From positions 1 to 64,000 of IMG/VR virus record IMGVR_UViG_3300042876_000238: a stretch of 64,000 nucleotides of DNA, one strand, 5' to 3'. Positions 21,061-33,300 of this stretch are shown here, piece by piece. This DNA comes from a virus. The notes under the pieces are model-generated. The model was not told where the DNA came from. It searched no databases and saw only the letters and a program-made list of their open reading frames with translations. The position numbers and the translations under genes were made by a program. Every line of letters begins with the position of its first letter. Position 1 is the first letter of the stretch.

Positions 21061-23949
21061 ATGGATCTATTACACTTTCTGAACACGATCGTCCCAAGCG
21101 GTCGGGTTGTGGTGGGGCGACGGGTGGAGCGCCGGGACGCGCCCGGCGAGTACACTATTGCCCACACGTGTTACAAGCTTCATTCGGAGGCTGCCGCGGC
21201 AATCGAGCGGATGGCCGCTGGGCAGGAGGACGTCTATTACGCCCTCGCCACCTATCAGCAGGGGTTCCACCAGAACCCCAAGACCGGCAAGAAGCAGATT
21301 CGCGTCCGGGACAACGTCGAGGCGCTGAAGGCCCTCTGGTTCGATATCGACTTCAAAGGCGCGTATCCCGACGCCAAGACCGCGGTGCTGGCGCTGCGTG
21401 CGTTTGCGCAGGCCACGACGCTGCCTCCTCCAGCCACGCTGGTGGGCTCTGGGAACGGTCTGCACGCCTACTGGCCGATGACCGAGGCTGTGCCGCCCGA
21501 TCGCTGGCAGCGCCTCGCAGACGCGCTTAAGAGCGCCGCCAAGGACAAGGGGCTGGCGGTCGATCTGGTCTGCACCGGCGACTCCTGCCGGGTCCTCCGG
21601 CCGCCGGGCACCTTCAACTGGAAGGACCCCGCCAACCCGAAGCCGGTAGAGATTCTGTACACGAGTGGGAAGACTTTTGAGTACGAGCGGCTGGAGGCCG
21701 CCCTCATGCCGTGGATGCCCTCCCGGCGTCCTACCCCCCGTCTCTCCACACCTGTTACGGGAGCGAACTCCGACCTGACCGGCGGGCTGGCCCCGCGGGA
21801 GGTCGTCGCCACTCGGTTCGACGAGATCGTCAAGCACTGCGGCGTCATGCGCCATATCGCCGAGGTGCACGGCAAGGACTCCCTAGAGCCTGAATGGAAA
21901 GACACCCTGCAGTTGCTGAAGCACTGCGAGGATGGCGAACTCTGGGTGCATGCGGTATCAGACGGACACCCCGGCTACAGGCCAGACGCCACTGACAGGA
22001 AGTGGCAGCAGCGCCTCGCGAACACCGCCGGGCCAACCCTGTGCAGCACGTTCGAGGGCTATCGCCCGGCACTCTGCTTGAAGTGTCCGCACAACGGCTT
22101 CGTGAAGACGCCTGCGCAGCTTGGCGTCGAGGGCGTTCAAGCGGTCGACGGCCTGCCGAACGGCTGGCGTGTCGCCGAGAAGAAGTCCGGCGTCGAGCGC
22201 CTCATGATCGTCGATCAGGGAGAAGGCAAGACGGAGAAGGAGTGGGTCCGCGTCCTGCGTTACATCCCTGCCAACCTGCGGGTGACGCGCTCGATCGTGA
22301 GCGGGCGTTACGAACTGATGTTCGACGTCGAGATGCAGAACTCGAAGGCTTGGTCGGTCTCCATCCCCGGCGGCACGCTGGGCAATGTGCGCAAGCTGTG
22401 CGAGACCTTGGCAGACTCCGGACTCGTGTTCAAAGGGCGTGAGCCAAAGGACTTCGTGGATCTTATGGCTTCGTGGCTACAGAAAATTCAGGCGGCGCGT
22501 CGCGTCGCAGACGTAACCGAGCAGCTTGGCTGGCTGGCAGACGGCGAGAAGGTCGTGGGATTTTCCACGGGACCGACGACGTTCTATACCGATGGCCGTG
22601 TTCGTAACGACGTTCGCGCAGCGCGCGAGTTCGTGGCGATCAGTCGCTTCTATGAGGCGCGTGGAGGTATAGAGCCGTGGAAAAAAGTGGCGAGTTTTAT
22701 TGCCGAGCAGAACAACCCAGCCTTTACAGCGATTCTTGCGTCCGCTTTTGGGTCGCCACTGTTAAAGTTCACGGGGTTGAGCGGCGGGATTCTGGCAATC
22801 GTTTCTACTGCCAGCGGTGTAGGAAAATCTTCAGCTTTGAAGACAAGTCAAGCCGTGTGGGGCAGCCCGACGCACGGGGTGAATGCGGTTGACGACACAC
22901 CGAAGTCGGTGGCCCGCAAGCTGGGGTTCCTCAATAACCTGCCAGCCTTCTGGGACGAACTTCGCGGACGCAAGACGGTCGAGGACTTCCTGACACTCGC
23001 GTTCCAGATCACGCAGGGCAAGGAGAAGTCGCGGCTCGATTCGAGCGCGCAGCTTCGCGAGTCGGCCACGTGGGAGACGATGTTGATCGTCGCCTCGAAC
23101 GAATCGATCTTCGATGCGATGGGTCGCGGCACGGCGGGCTCAGACGCCGGTGTGGTCCGCACCTTCGAGATCTTCGTCGAACCGTTCAAGAGTGAGCGCA
23201 ACCGCGCCGAGATATCACTGCTGTTCGAGCAGTTGAACCAGAACTACGGGCACGCTGGCCGTGTGTACGCTCAGTACCTCGCCACGCACTACACGGAAGT
23301 CTCGACACGCGTGCAGGATGTCTTCAAGCAGCTTGCGATGGTCGGCAAGATGGAGGCGCAAGAGCGCTTTTGGTTTGCGATCATGGCCTCACTCGTGGTG
23401 GGAGCGGAGATCGCCGACAAGCTCGACCTCGTCAAGATCGATCGCCGCAAGCTCCTCGCCTTCCTGATGTCCACCCTCAACCGGCTGCGCGGGCGCTCAG
23501 GCGAAACGCTGCACGCGACGGAACCGGCAGAAGTGGCGGCGGCGTTCATGCAGGCGTATCAGGATCGCGGCCTGACGGTGGATCGGTTTCCGCAGCCGCG
23601 GCAGAACACCGCGACGTATCTGCCGCAGATCCTTGGCGGCTCGCCGAAGGCCGACAAGATTGCGTATCACGTGAGCCAAGAAGAGCGGCTGCTCCGCGTC
23701 CCGGTCAACGAGTTCATGCGGTGGATCGACCACCGCGGCTTGCCGCCGTTCACGATCATGAAGCGGCTGAAGGACGATGCTGGCGTGAAGACGTTACGCT
23801 GCAGGCTGGGCATCGGCACGAAGTGGGAACTCCCTGCGCAACGCTGCCTGCAGTTCTCCCTCGATGCCGTGGAAGCGGCTAAATCGGGCGATTCTTCGCG
23901 TCCCGCCGATAGCCCCGATTCACTCCCCGAGGCTGGACCCGCAGATTAG
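21061..23949 (+). CDS. Primase-helicase, AEP prim-pol domain plus DUF927-like ATPase (962 aa)
   Basis: The N-terminal domain (about 1-220) has the archaeo-eukaryotic primase motifs: Asp95-x-Asp97 in WFDIDF, His135 in GNGLHAYW and RVLRPPGTFNWK. A middle domain with four Cys (about 335-350) may bind zinc. The C-terminal ATPase has Walker A TASGVGKSS (about 586-595) and a Walker B-like PAFWDEL, as in DUF927 helicases. It primes and unwinds DNA for the polymerase at 14393. The start has only a G-rich GGGGACGGGA before it. The last 71 bases overlap the convergent HNH gene. Confidence 0.85.
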   Translation: MDLLHFLNTIVPSGRVVVGRRVERRDAPGEYTIAHTCYKLHSEAAAAIERMAAGQEDVYYALATYQQGFHQNPKTGKKQIRVRDNVEALKALWFDIDFKGAYPDAKTAVLALRAFAQATTLPPPATLVGSGNGLHAYWPMTEAVPPDRWQRLADALKSAAKDKGLAVDLVCTGDSCRVLRPPGTFNWKDPANPKPVEILYTSGKTFEYERLEAALMPWMPSRRPTPRLSTPVTGANSDLTGGLAPREVVATRFDEIVKHCGVMRHIAEVHGKDSLEPEWKDTLQLLKHCEDGELWVHAVSDGHPGYRPDATDRKWQQRLANTAGPTLCSTFEGYRPALCLKCPHNGFVKTPAQLGVEGVQAVDGLPNGWRVAEKKSGVERLMIVDQGEGKTEKEWVRVLRYIPANLRVTRSIVSGRYELMFDVEMQNSKAWSVSIPGGTLGNVRKLCETLADSGLVFKGREPKDFVDLMASWLQKIQAARRVADVTEQLGWLADGEKVVGFSTGPTTFYTDGRVRNDVRAAREFVAISRFYEARGGIEPWKKVASFIAEQNNPAFTAILASAFGSPLLKFTGLSGGILAIVSTASGVGKSSALKTSQAVWGSPTHGVNAVDDTPKSVARKLGFLNNLPAFWDELRGRKTVEDFLTLAFQITQGKEKSRLDSSAQLRESATWETMLIVASNESIFDAMGRGTAGSDAGVVRTFEIFVEPFKSERNRAEISLLFEQLNQNYGHAGRVYAQYLATHYTEVSTRVQDVFKQLAMVGKMEAQERFWFAIMASLVVGAEIADKLDLVKIDRRKLLAFLMSTLNRLRGRSGETLHATEPAEVAAAFMQAYQDRGLTVDRFPQPRQNTATYLPQILGGSPKADKIAYHVSQEERLLRVPVNEFMRWIDHRGLPPFTIMKRLKDDAGVKTLRCRLGIGTKWELPAQRCLQFSLDAVEAAKSGDSSRPADSPDSLPEAGPAD

Positions 23950-24142
23950 AGTCGTCGTTCGAGCCGCCGCGCGACAGCGGCTTCTTGTGGTCGATGTCCT
24001 TGCCGTCGCCCTTGCGAACCAGCCCCTTCTTCTCGAACTCGGAGCGAGCCGCGTTGCGCATGGCCCGCTCCTTCTTCGCTTTCGGAGAAGCGTGGTACCG
24101 CTCGTAGTATTCCTTCGTCGATTCGCGTGTCGCCATTGTCAT
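23879..24142 (-). CDS. HNH endonuclease domain protein (87 aa)
   Basis: KDIDHKKPLSRGG, then SNDDSNLRVQPRGVNRGYR, is the HNH pattern (Asp-His ... Asn ... Asn) without the zinc-finger Cys pairs. Basic N-terminal helix. The second ATG at 24136 has AGGGG at better spacing and may be the real start. Small HNH proteins near packaging or structural genes often assist cleavage at termination of packaging or act as homing nucleases; here it sits at the boundary of the replication and virion regions. Confidence 0.75.
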   Translation of the reverse strand: MTMATRESTKEYYERYHASPKAKKERAMRNAARSEFEKKGLVRKGDGKDIDHKKPLSRGGSNDDSNLRVQPRGVNRGYRRDAKNRPI

Positions 24143-24145
24143 CCC

Positions 24146-24349
24146 CTAGTGGACCGTGTACCCGTACTGGGCAAGTTCGCACATGGCATCCCACGCCCGC
24201 TGCGTGCAGCGAAGTGTCTCCATGCGCAGTGAAAGTTCCGGATGTCGTTTCAGGTATTTCTCGACGATCGCTTTGTTGGTGGCGTAGTACCTTGGCTCGC
24301 CTGTGCTGGACTCGACGACGTAGAGTTCAAGCTCGTGCTCATTCGTCAT
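24146..24349 (-). CDS. Small phage protein, function unknown (67 aa)
   Basis: ATG at 24349 overlaps the end of the giant virion gene by 11 bases; GAGGGAG lies about 12 bases upstream. Acidic start, then helices with Cys and aromatic residues. No motif recognised. Confidence 0.55.
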   Translation of the reverse strand: MTNEHELELYVVESSTGEPRYYATNKAIVEKYLKRHPELSLRMETLRCTQRAWDAMCELAQYGYTVH

Positions 24350-27300
24350 ACTCGTACGGATCTCCCTCTTCAGCGAGGAGGACGTTACGACCCCTGAGAT
24401 CTGCGCCGAACTCCGCGATGCGCGCGTTGCGATCATAGCGGCGGCGCATGTACTTGAGGATATCCGAACGCGTGACGGGATTGGTAGCCGACTTGGAAAA
24501 CTCGCGGATGGCTTCGAGCGCCTCCGCCCTTTCGGCGTCGGAGTCCGCGTTCACGAACCGGCGCATGAGCTTCGCACGCTTGGCTTTCTGGACGTCTTCC
24601 CGGACACGGATCGCCTCACCCTTGGCAAACGACTCCGAGGCCCGCATGGTGCCGAAGCCGAGCCCCTGCCGGACGGTGTCGCCGAAGGTGATCTTGTCCG
24701 GACTCACGTAGACAGTACCGTCACGGCCCGTGATACCTTCGTCGGCCATCCGCGCAGCCTTGAATACGTCCTTGACGAACTTGGGCGTGATGGCCTCGAC
24801 CGCCTTCGACACATCGCCCTCAGCGAGGTACTTAGGCGCGTTGAGTGCCGTCATGCCGATGTTCAGCGCCGGGCCGCCGAACGAGGCCACGAGGGAGCCC
24901 AGCAGCGACTCGGTGTTCTCCGCGTTCAGGTCGAGGAAGTACAGCGTGCCGAGGGACATGCGTGTGGAGAGATCGACTCCCAACATTGCACCGACAGGCC
25001 CCTTACTGACTGCGCGGCCGAGGTCGTCTCCCAACGCGTTGTAGGCGAACTCGCGGACGGAGCGGTCGTACTTCGCGCCGGAGATGACGTCCTGTGCACG
25101 GTCGTCTTCGTCATCGAGTCCCGCGATGATCATGCCGAGCGCCCACTTGAACGGCTGCAGCGTCCAGCCGAGGATGCCGCCGACGGCAAGGTGAGTGGCA
25201 GAGATGCCGCCCAGAATCTTCAGGGCCTCCCTGCGCTCAGTCGGGTTGCGCAGCGCCCGGAACACCTGCCGGATCATCAGCGCGTACATATGCTGCGGGT
25301 ACTTCATGAACTGGAACAGCAGCGGACCCGCCTTACCCAGCGGTCCGCCCTGCTGGAACAGCCGCGGCGCGTTGGCACCGGAGTAGTTGAACTGCGTGCG
25401 CTCGACCGCGCCTTCGGCTTCCTTGATTGCCTGCTCGTGCGTGAGGCCGCGATCGAGTGCGAGGTCGTACGCCGCCACCGCCGTGAGGATGCGGTTATTC
25501 ACTTCGGTCAGGTGCGACATGATGCGCGAGGCATCGAGGGTACGCTGCCACTTCGTGTTGACGTTGCTGCCGTCGGCGATCTGCCGCAGTTCCGCAACGA
25601 GCGACAGGTCGATGATCGACTGCCGCTGCAGCTTCGTCAGCATGTCGAGGTAGTCGTTGCTCCGTGCACCGCCGTTGCGCCGGATCGTGTCCTTGACGTC
25701 GTCGAGGACGGAGAACGCATTCTCGGCCGCGGCCTTGCTGCCGAGGGCCTTGAGGCCCAGCCACGACGCCTTCGCTTCGTCCTTAATAGGCTTGAAGATC
25801 AGCGACTGTGCGCGACTGAGGGCCTTGGCTGCGTTCGCCTGCCCGTATTTCGCGCCGAGGTACGGCAGCGTCACCATCCACGGCTGCGTCAGGTTGATCG
25901 CCCAGTAAGAGACCGACGTCAGCAGCATGAACTGCGTGATCTCGTTGGCCTTCATCACGCCCGGCGACATTTCCTCCGGGTCGATCGACATGTCGTCGCG
26001 CAACTTGATCTCGCGCGCCACCTGTCCTGCACGCACGCCGCGCTGCTCCGCAAGGTTCTTGATGTCGGCCCGAGCGTCCGCCATCTTCCAGCCATAGCGA
26101 AGCTGCGACATGTAGTACGCCGCGGCCTTGGAGTAGGATGCGAACGTGCGGTGCTGCTCCGTCTCAGGGAACCCGCGCGTGTTCTTGCGGCGGGCTTCGC
26201 GCTTGCGGAACGAGGTGTCGGCGAGCGAGGCAAGGTAGAAGTTCTTGATCGCCGCCTGTGCCGCCGCGTTGCCTTCCAGCCGGTCGAGGATGCTGCGCAG
26301 TCCACGCGTGCCAGCAATCGCCGCGCCGTCAGTGAACGCGTCACGCTTGATGTTGACCGGGCGCGCACCCTGCTCCGTGGCAGGGTCGAACTTACCGTAG
26401 AGGGCGACCATCTCGTCGTACGCACGCTGGGCTTCCGACGGCGTCTCGGCCATGCGGAACTCGACTTCCCAAACTTCGAGCGACAGGTTGTCGCTACCAC
26501 GCTTGAACTGCAGCGTCGGGTCGTCACTCAGCAGCGCCTCACGGTACGCGTTGAGTTCCTTGGTCGTACCGAAGGTCTTCGTCTCCCTGAGCTTCTCTGC
26601 GTACACGGCGTACTTGCCAAAACGCTGCACGGGGAAGTACGGGCCGTCGGACATCGTCCGCAGTGCGCCGAGTCGCGCCATGCTGGCGACGGCATTCTGG
26701 GTCAGGGCTCCCTCTTCGATCAGGCTGGCGAACTCCTTTTCCAGTCCCTTCTTCGTATTGAGGCCCTTCTTCAGTACGTTGTCTTCGTTGTACTTGGCCT
26801 CGAATTCGGCGAGCTTCATCGGCGCGTTCTTGCCGATCGTGAGGTAAGCACGCAGTGCGTTCAGCACGGCCAGCGCCTGCTGCTTCTCGTGCGTCTCGGC
26901 GTAATACTTCTTGACCGCCTGATAGTGGTCTTTCCACTCCTGCGGCAAGGCGGCATACGCCCTCGACAGTTCGGCGTGCTTCGCGCGCTTGCCGTCGGTC
27001 TTGATGTGCTCGTTGTTGGCGTGCGAGAGCGGGACGTCCGGGTGCACGCCGTGCACCGTCGCCTGCGTCATGATGCGCGAGGTGTTCGCCTCGTTGTCGC
27101 GATCCTTCTCCTTAAGCGTCGACCAGACCCGCGAGCGGCGATCGACTTCCTCCATGTTCGCTGAGTTGTCGGCGTTACGGGCCGCGAACGCCCGATACCA
27201 GTTACTCAGCGGGTTGCCGGTCTCCGTCTCGAACAGCTTCTTGAACGAGTCTTCGATCTGCGACACGGTCATGGCAGAGAGGACGCCGGAGTGAGTGGCC

Positions 27301-30300
27301 TCCTTCGATTGCACGGCGAAGTCGTACGTGCGCCCACGCCACGCTGCGGTGGAGCGGAAGCGATCGATCAGGTCGTCGGCGACATCGACGCCCGTATAAC
27401 GCCGGTAGGCAAGCTTGCGCCCTTCCGACAGGTTCTGATACTTCGCGTTTTCGCGAGCCGTGAACTCGCGTCCGGAGAACGTCTGGTCACGCAGCGAGAT
27501 TGCGATGTCCAGCAGATTGTCGTACTCCGGCGACATTCCGAGCAGCCGACGTACAAGCTCGACGACACGCTCCCAGAGCGTGCCGTTGATAGACTGGACC
27601 CGCGCCGCTTTCATCTCATCCTGAAGGGACTTGTTCGAGAACACCTCCGCCACGAACTCGAATACGTCTTCGTCGCCATACATGAGCGCGTCGCGGTTAG
27701 CGACAAACTTCGAGTTGATGCGGTTGTAAGTCATGCGGCGAAGCTGCTGCCACGCGCCCCGCAACGAAGCATTGTTGAGAAGTTCCGTGGTGCTCGCCGC
27801 ATGCACTGCCTCGTGCAACACGACATGTATGAACTCGTTCGGATACCGCATGAACGGCGCGTTCATGTTGAGCGCTATGAACGGCCGACCGCCCGGCTCG
27901 TTCGGAGCGAACAACTGTCCGCCGTCAGCGTTGTCCGCAAAGTCCCACGAAGGAATGACTTCGAGAGTATTCATGTTAGGCAGGCGCAGAAGTGCCTTCA
28001 CCGTATTGCGGTACGGGCTGTCAGCGGGCAGGTGCGTATCGAGGATACGTAGCACCTGTCCGAGCTTCGGCAGCGTAGACTCCTCGAAGCCACCAACGTA
28101 GCTCGCCAACCGCTCCATCGCCTCCGAATGTGTGCCGTCGAGTTCAGATGCGACGATGGGGGAGACTACCCGCACCTTCAGTCCGCGCTTGCGCGCATCG
28201 AGGCGTGCAGCACGAATCCTGTCACGCTCCTCTTTCGGCAACGCACGGAACTGTTCCGACGTTACGTCGGGGCGAGTTGGGTCGAATGAAGTGAGGGCCT
28301 CGACGTTCTGCACGTTCGCGCGGGGGTTGTCGAGCAGCATGCGTGCCTGACGGATCGTGGCCCGCTCTTCCGCTGGCAGGGCGCGGAACTGCGAAGCCGT
28401 AAGATCCTTGCGTGCCTGCTTGATAAGCGCCAGACGCGCAGTACGGATGCGTGCGCGCTCTTCTTGCGGGAGCACCCTGAACTGCGCCGCAGTGAGATCC
28501 GGCCGATGCGGAAGCAGTTCAGGCCGTACGTCCGTTTCCGACTCAGACGGCAGTGCCGAAGTCCGCCTGAACTCGGCGATGCGCGCAGCGCGCACCTTTG
28601 CCTGCATTTCCTTCGACAGGTTGCGAAACTCGGTCGGGGAGACGTTGAGGTACTCCTGAACGTCCAAGCGTTCGGCGGCCCGGCGGGCTTCCGGCGTCAT
28701 GTTGGCGCGACGCTTGGCTTCTGCCACACGTGCAGCGCGAATAGCCTCGCGCCGGGCCTCCGGCAACCTGCGAAACTCGGCTTCTGTGATGTCGGGCCGA
28801 TACGGCAACAGCGAAGCCGTGGTCGGCGTGACGCTATCAATCACGAGCTTGGTGTCGGCCTTCGGCTTTCCGAGATCGAGGAATGTATCCCGAAGCTCCT
28901 GCTTTGCCTGTCGCGCAGTAATCTCCTTGCGGGCGAGACGCGGCCCAACGCGCCGATTGTACGAACGTGCGTCGGACGAAAGCAGATCGCCGATACCGTC
29001 CCGCTGCCACACGCCAATCTTGCGCAGGCTGTCGTAGAACTTCTGTTCTGCAAGCGAGATGTCGGCGTTTACAACCGCCCTGTCGAGCACATCCATCAGC
29101 TTGTTGACGGCAGTATCGTATTGCTCCATCTGGCGAGCACGTACTTCCTCGCGCGTCGGTGCTGGAGGAGCGGGCGGGGGCTCTTCGACGCGTTGCGGGA
29201 GTTCGGCCTCTGCCGCACGTTGCTCCTTGATTTCAGGCCGCGTCCAGCCGATGACGTTACCGTCCTCGTCGATATCAAAGCCGAGCCCCTCCAGCCGACG
29301 AAGTAGCGGGGCTTCGATCATATCCATTACGGGCTCCGCGGCTTCCTGTAGCCGCATGGACCCGCGGGCAAAGCGACGATCTCCAAAGTCTGCCCACACG
29401 TTCGTACGCAGCTTATCGAGCCCACGTGCGACGGTAGCGACCGCTACGTCGCTGACTGTCCCGCCCCGCCGCGCAAGCATCATGATCGGCTGAATGTCAC
29501 GCCGATACACTTCTTGCGCAGCATCCATCCACTGCCGGTACGCATTCTGCAGATCGTCAAGCGCCTTGACGCTCGCCTCTTGCTGCGGCCCAGTACGCCA
29601 CTTGACGCCGCGCAGGTAATTCATCTGATCGACAGTCATCTGGCGTAGCAAGTTACCGAGCGCGTCGGACTTACCATCTACCCACGCATCGAACGCCTTG
29701 AGTAGCTCGTTACGATCGAGCTTAATAGCCGGAGCGTCAGAAAGTATCCTTGGGTCAGAGCGCACGGCCAACCGCACGTTCTCGCGCGTCTGGGCACGCC
29801 CAAGCGCGGCAAGCCTTGCCGCCAGCTTGTCTTCTGGCGCGCTAGACAGGGACGTCAGTAGGTCTGAGATCTCGTCGGCCATCTTGGCTGCGGCGAGCGT
29901 GCGGTTGCCGCTACGCAGGAGCGCGATAGCGAGCTTGTGCATGCTGCGCAGGTAAGCCCGGCCGTAGGCTGCGTCGTAGTTGTCGGTGACTATGCTATGC
30001 ATGCGCACCATAAGACGTTCTGCCGCCTGAGTCGCCTTGGAAAGTGCGCGCATCGACGCGTTTGCTTTCTCGACGTTAGCCTTGCGTTGCTCTGCGCTGA
30101 CTTCGCGCTCCTTGGCCGATACGTCTTCGCGGAACAGCGGCGACAAGTCGAGGGTGCCGCCTTTCGCCCCGCGACGTTCAGACTTGACGGCTTTCGGCGA
30201 ACGCCCCATCACGCCGGACTCGCGCTGACTCAGCAACGCCTGTGCACGACGGATGATCTTGAGCTTCTCGGAAGGCGTGGTGTAGTCGGCGACGTACTGA

Positions 30301-33300
30301 TCGACCGTACGCCCAGACGCCATACCTTGCGACATGTCTGCGATGGACGGATCGATCGAAACATCGGCTTCCTGCAGCGCGTCGGCACGGCGCTCGAAGT
30401 CACGGGCACGGGCAGGGCGCAGCCCCGACAGGAAGTTCGCGGCCTTAAGGAACTCCTGTTCGAGACGTCCGCCTTTGAGGTTGTCGACCTCTTCCGGCGT
30501 CATCGGCGTTAGCGTGCCGATTTCAGGCGTCTCGACGCGTGTCACCCGATCGTTGTAACGCGTGGCACGGCGCGCTTCAGTGCTATCGACCTCGATGGCG
30601 GCGCGCGACAGGTCTCCTGCCACGGTCTCGATGGTGTAAGACTGAAGCAGCGCACGCAGACCTTGCTCGACATCGTCAATATCGGAATCGATATCAGAGA
30701 TGGCTTTCTCTGCTGCGGCTTTGCGCTCGCGCACGGCGTCGAGCCGCTTCTGATATGCAGGAGTGTTCTGCCCGCGCTCGTTGCGCAGGGTCGACGTCTG
30801 TGGCGTCTTCAGTAGCTCGCCTTCTTCCTCGAAAGCAGCGTCGAGTTCGTCCTGCTGATTACGACGTTCGTCCAGCAGCGTGCTCCGCTTCTCGTGGAGA
30901 GTGGCGTATCGCTCGTTCGCATCTTCCGAGCGCTGAGTCCGTGCCGCAGCGATCTCTTCTTTCGTCCGCTTCCGTGTGCGGGACTTAGCCCACTCTCCCT
31001 GCTCCCGCCGCTGCGTGATGCGCTGCGCTTCGTAACTTGCTCTCGCCTTGCGAGCTTCGTCGCGCGCAGCCTTGGCTGTGGCAGTAGCGGCATCACGGGT
31101 GCTCTCGCTCGCACGACGCGCAGCCTTCTCCAGCTTCGCCGCACGAGCGCTGAGACGCTCCGCCTGCTTCTTGACTCCCCGCAATGCCTTGCGCCGCTCG
31201 CGCCACGACTGAAGTTCTTCCTCCGGCGCTTCCACGACGGTGTCCGAAACGTCCGCACGCGAAGCGAGGCGAATATCTCTCGGTGCGGGAATGCCGCTGC
31301 TTCCGGCACGCATCCGCCGTTCTGCCTCTGCCTGCAGCGCGGCATCGGTGAGGCGCTGGGCCGCGACACGCTGATTGCCCTCAGTGAAGTTGGCCGTGGC
31401 GACCTTCTTGGCCTGTTCGGCAACCTGCGGGTCGCCGACGCGCTCAAGGGCTTTCGACACCCTCTTGGTCGTGCGACCAACGTCACGCTCTTCGCCCAGT
31501 GCTTCGTCTTCGGCGGCGACGATGCGCGCACGCCGGGAAAGCGCAGCACGCGGATCGAGGATCACCGTCTCGCGCGCCGGATCTTCGCGATCCCACTGCG
31601 CAGCGAGGGCGTCAGCTTCTGCCTCGTCGCGAACCAGCGATTCGCGCGTGACACTGCCAGTCGCCGGATCACGCTGCTGGACGACGACGCGCCCGTCAGC
31701 AGGCTTGCCCGAACCCGCGCCCGTAGCGAGCCCGAGGATCTCCTGCATCGGTACGCCCTGCTTGCGCATCGCCAGCAGTTCGTCAGCGACCTTGCGGTTC
31801 TTCGCGATCAGCGTGCCGCCACGGAGATCGAAATTCATCAGTGGTACGCCGTTGCGGCGCACACGCTCCAGAACGCCCCGCTGCCGCAAGCTGGCTACGT
31901 TGTCCCGAGACAGGTAGAGACCAAGCCGCGGGCTGTCAGGGTCAGCCAGATCGATGCTCTGAGTGAGGATGTCCTGCAGTGGCTCCGCTGTCGGCTGGTC
32001 AGGTGCCTGACGCTCCCGTCCCGCGAGTACGGAGACCGGCTCGACCGTCCACAACGTGTCGTCGCTCGTCAGTTCTCCCTGCTCGTTGAGGGAGTACTCG
32101 TCCACGAGCGCCTGTCCCTCTTCACGGCTCGCAACGTCCTGCGTGAAGCGGACCGTCCCGTCCGGGGCGCGACCGGTGACGGTGAAGCCGAGTAGCTGAC
32201 GCCCCGACGGCACGGACGGACCGGCGGGGGGTTCGCCGGGGCCGCCGTCCGCCGGGGCGTCGAACATGTCGATCTGGTTCTCGTCCCTGACCGTGCCACC
32301 GTAGGCAGGCATCAGGAGCGGGTTGGCGATGTCACTGCCCTCGCGCGTGCGCTGCTGCGCCGCCCGGATGACATCGGCGCGCGTCGGCCGCCGCCCGGCC
32401 GGGTCGGTGTTGACCGGCAGGCGCTCGTTGGAGAACTCCGGCGGCACGCTCTGGTCGGCCATCGGGTCCTGTGCTGCCACGCCGGGCGTGGGAGTGATAA
32501 TGGGTGCGCCCATCCCCCGCTCGCGCGGGCCGCGGAGCCCGAGCGACTGCTGGATCGGCTCCGCCGGGACGAGCGCGGTCGACGGCGGCGTCGGCGGCTC
32601 CCCGTACGTGTACTGAAACTGGTTCTGGCGTAGCGCGAACCCGGCCGGGTCCGTGCCGCCGAACGCCATCGGCTCTTCCGTCGTGAAGTCCCGTTGGATG
32701 AGGCCGCGGTCCATCTCCCCGCCGCGACGGTTGGCGTACGCCACCGCATCGACCAAGGCAGGGTTGTTTCCGCCGCCGACCCGCGCCATAGCTACGTCGC
32801 GAGGCGGGTCTGGCGCGAGGATGTCGGGCTGCCCCGGCGGCGGGCCGAACATCTCGCCCTGCCCGTAAGACATCGTCGGCTGGGCGGCAAGGTCTGCCTC
32901 CTGCAGCGACTGGAGGTCGGAGTTCTTGATCGCCGCAGCGACCGCCGGGTCCACGAACTGCTCCGTGGGGGTCGTCTGGGGGACAGGAGGCGCAGGTTCG
33001 CGCCGCTGCCGCTGCCCAAGGGCCGCAGAGAAGCCGCCGCCCATGAGGCCACCAATGACGCCACCCTCGACCGTCGCCTCGCCTACGCCTTCGTAGGGGC
33101 TCCTGTCGGTGTCGTAGATCTGGGCGGCGATGTTCTGTGCCGCCTGCTCCGCCGCGCTCTGGGCGGCCTCCTGTGGGGCTTCTGCGGCGAAGCCCGTGAG
33201 CGCCCGGCGGCTGAGGGACATCCCGCCCTCCCGGACGAACACCGGTTCGAGGTAGCGGCCCGCGACGGCCGAGATCGCGCCGACGGTCGCGCCGCCGATC

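Noticed and set aside
25191-27164. Plus-strand open frame of 657 codons within the giant virion gene
   Set aside because: Arg/Leu/His/Val-rich antisense reading of a real gene that has a clear start, repeats and motifs on the other strand.
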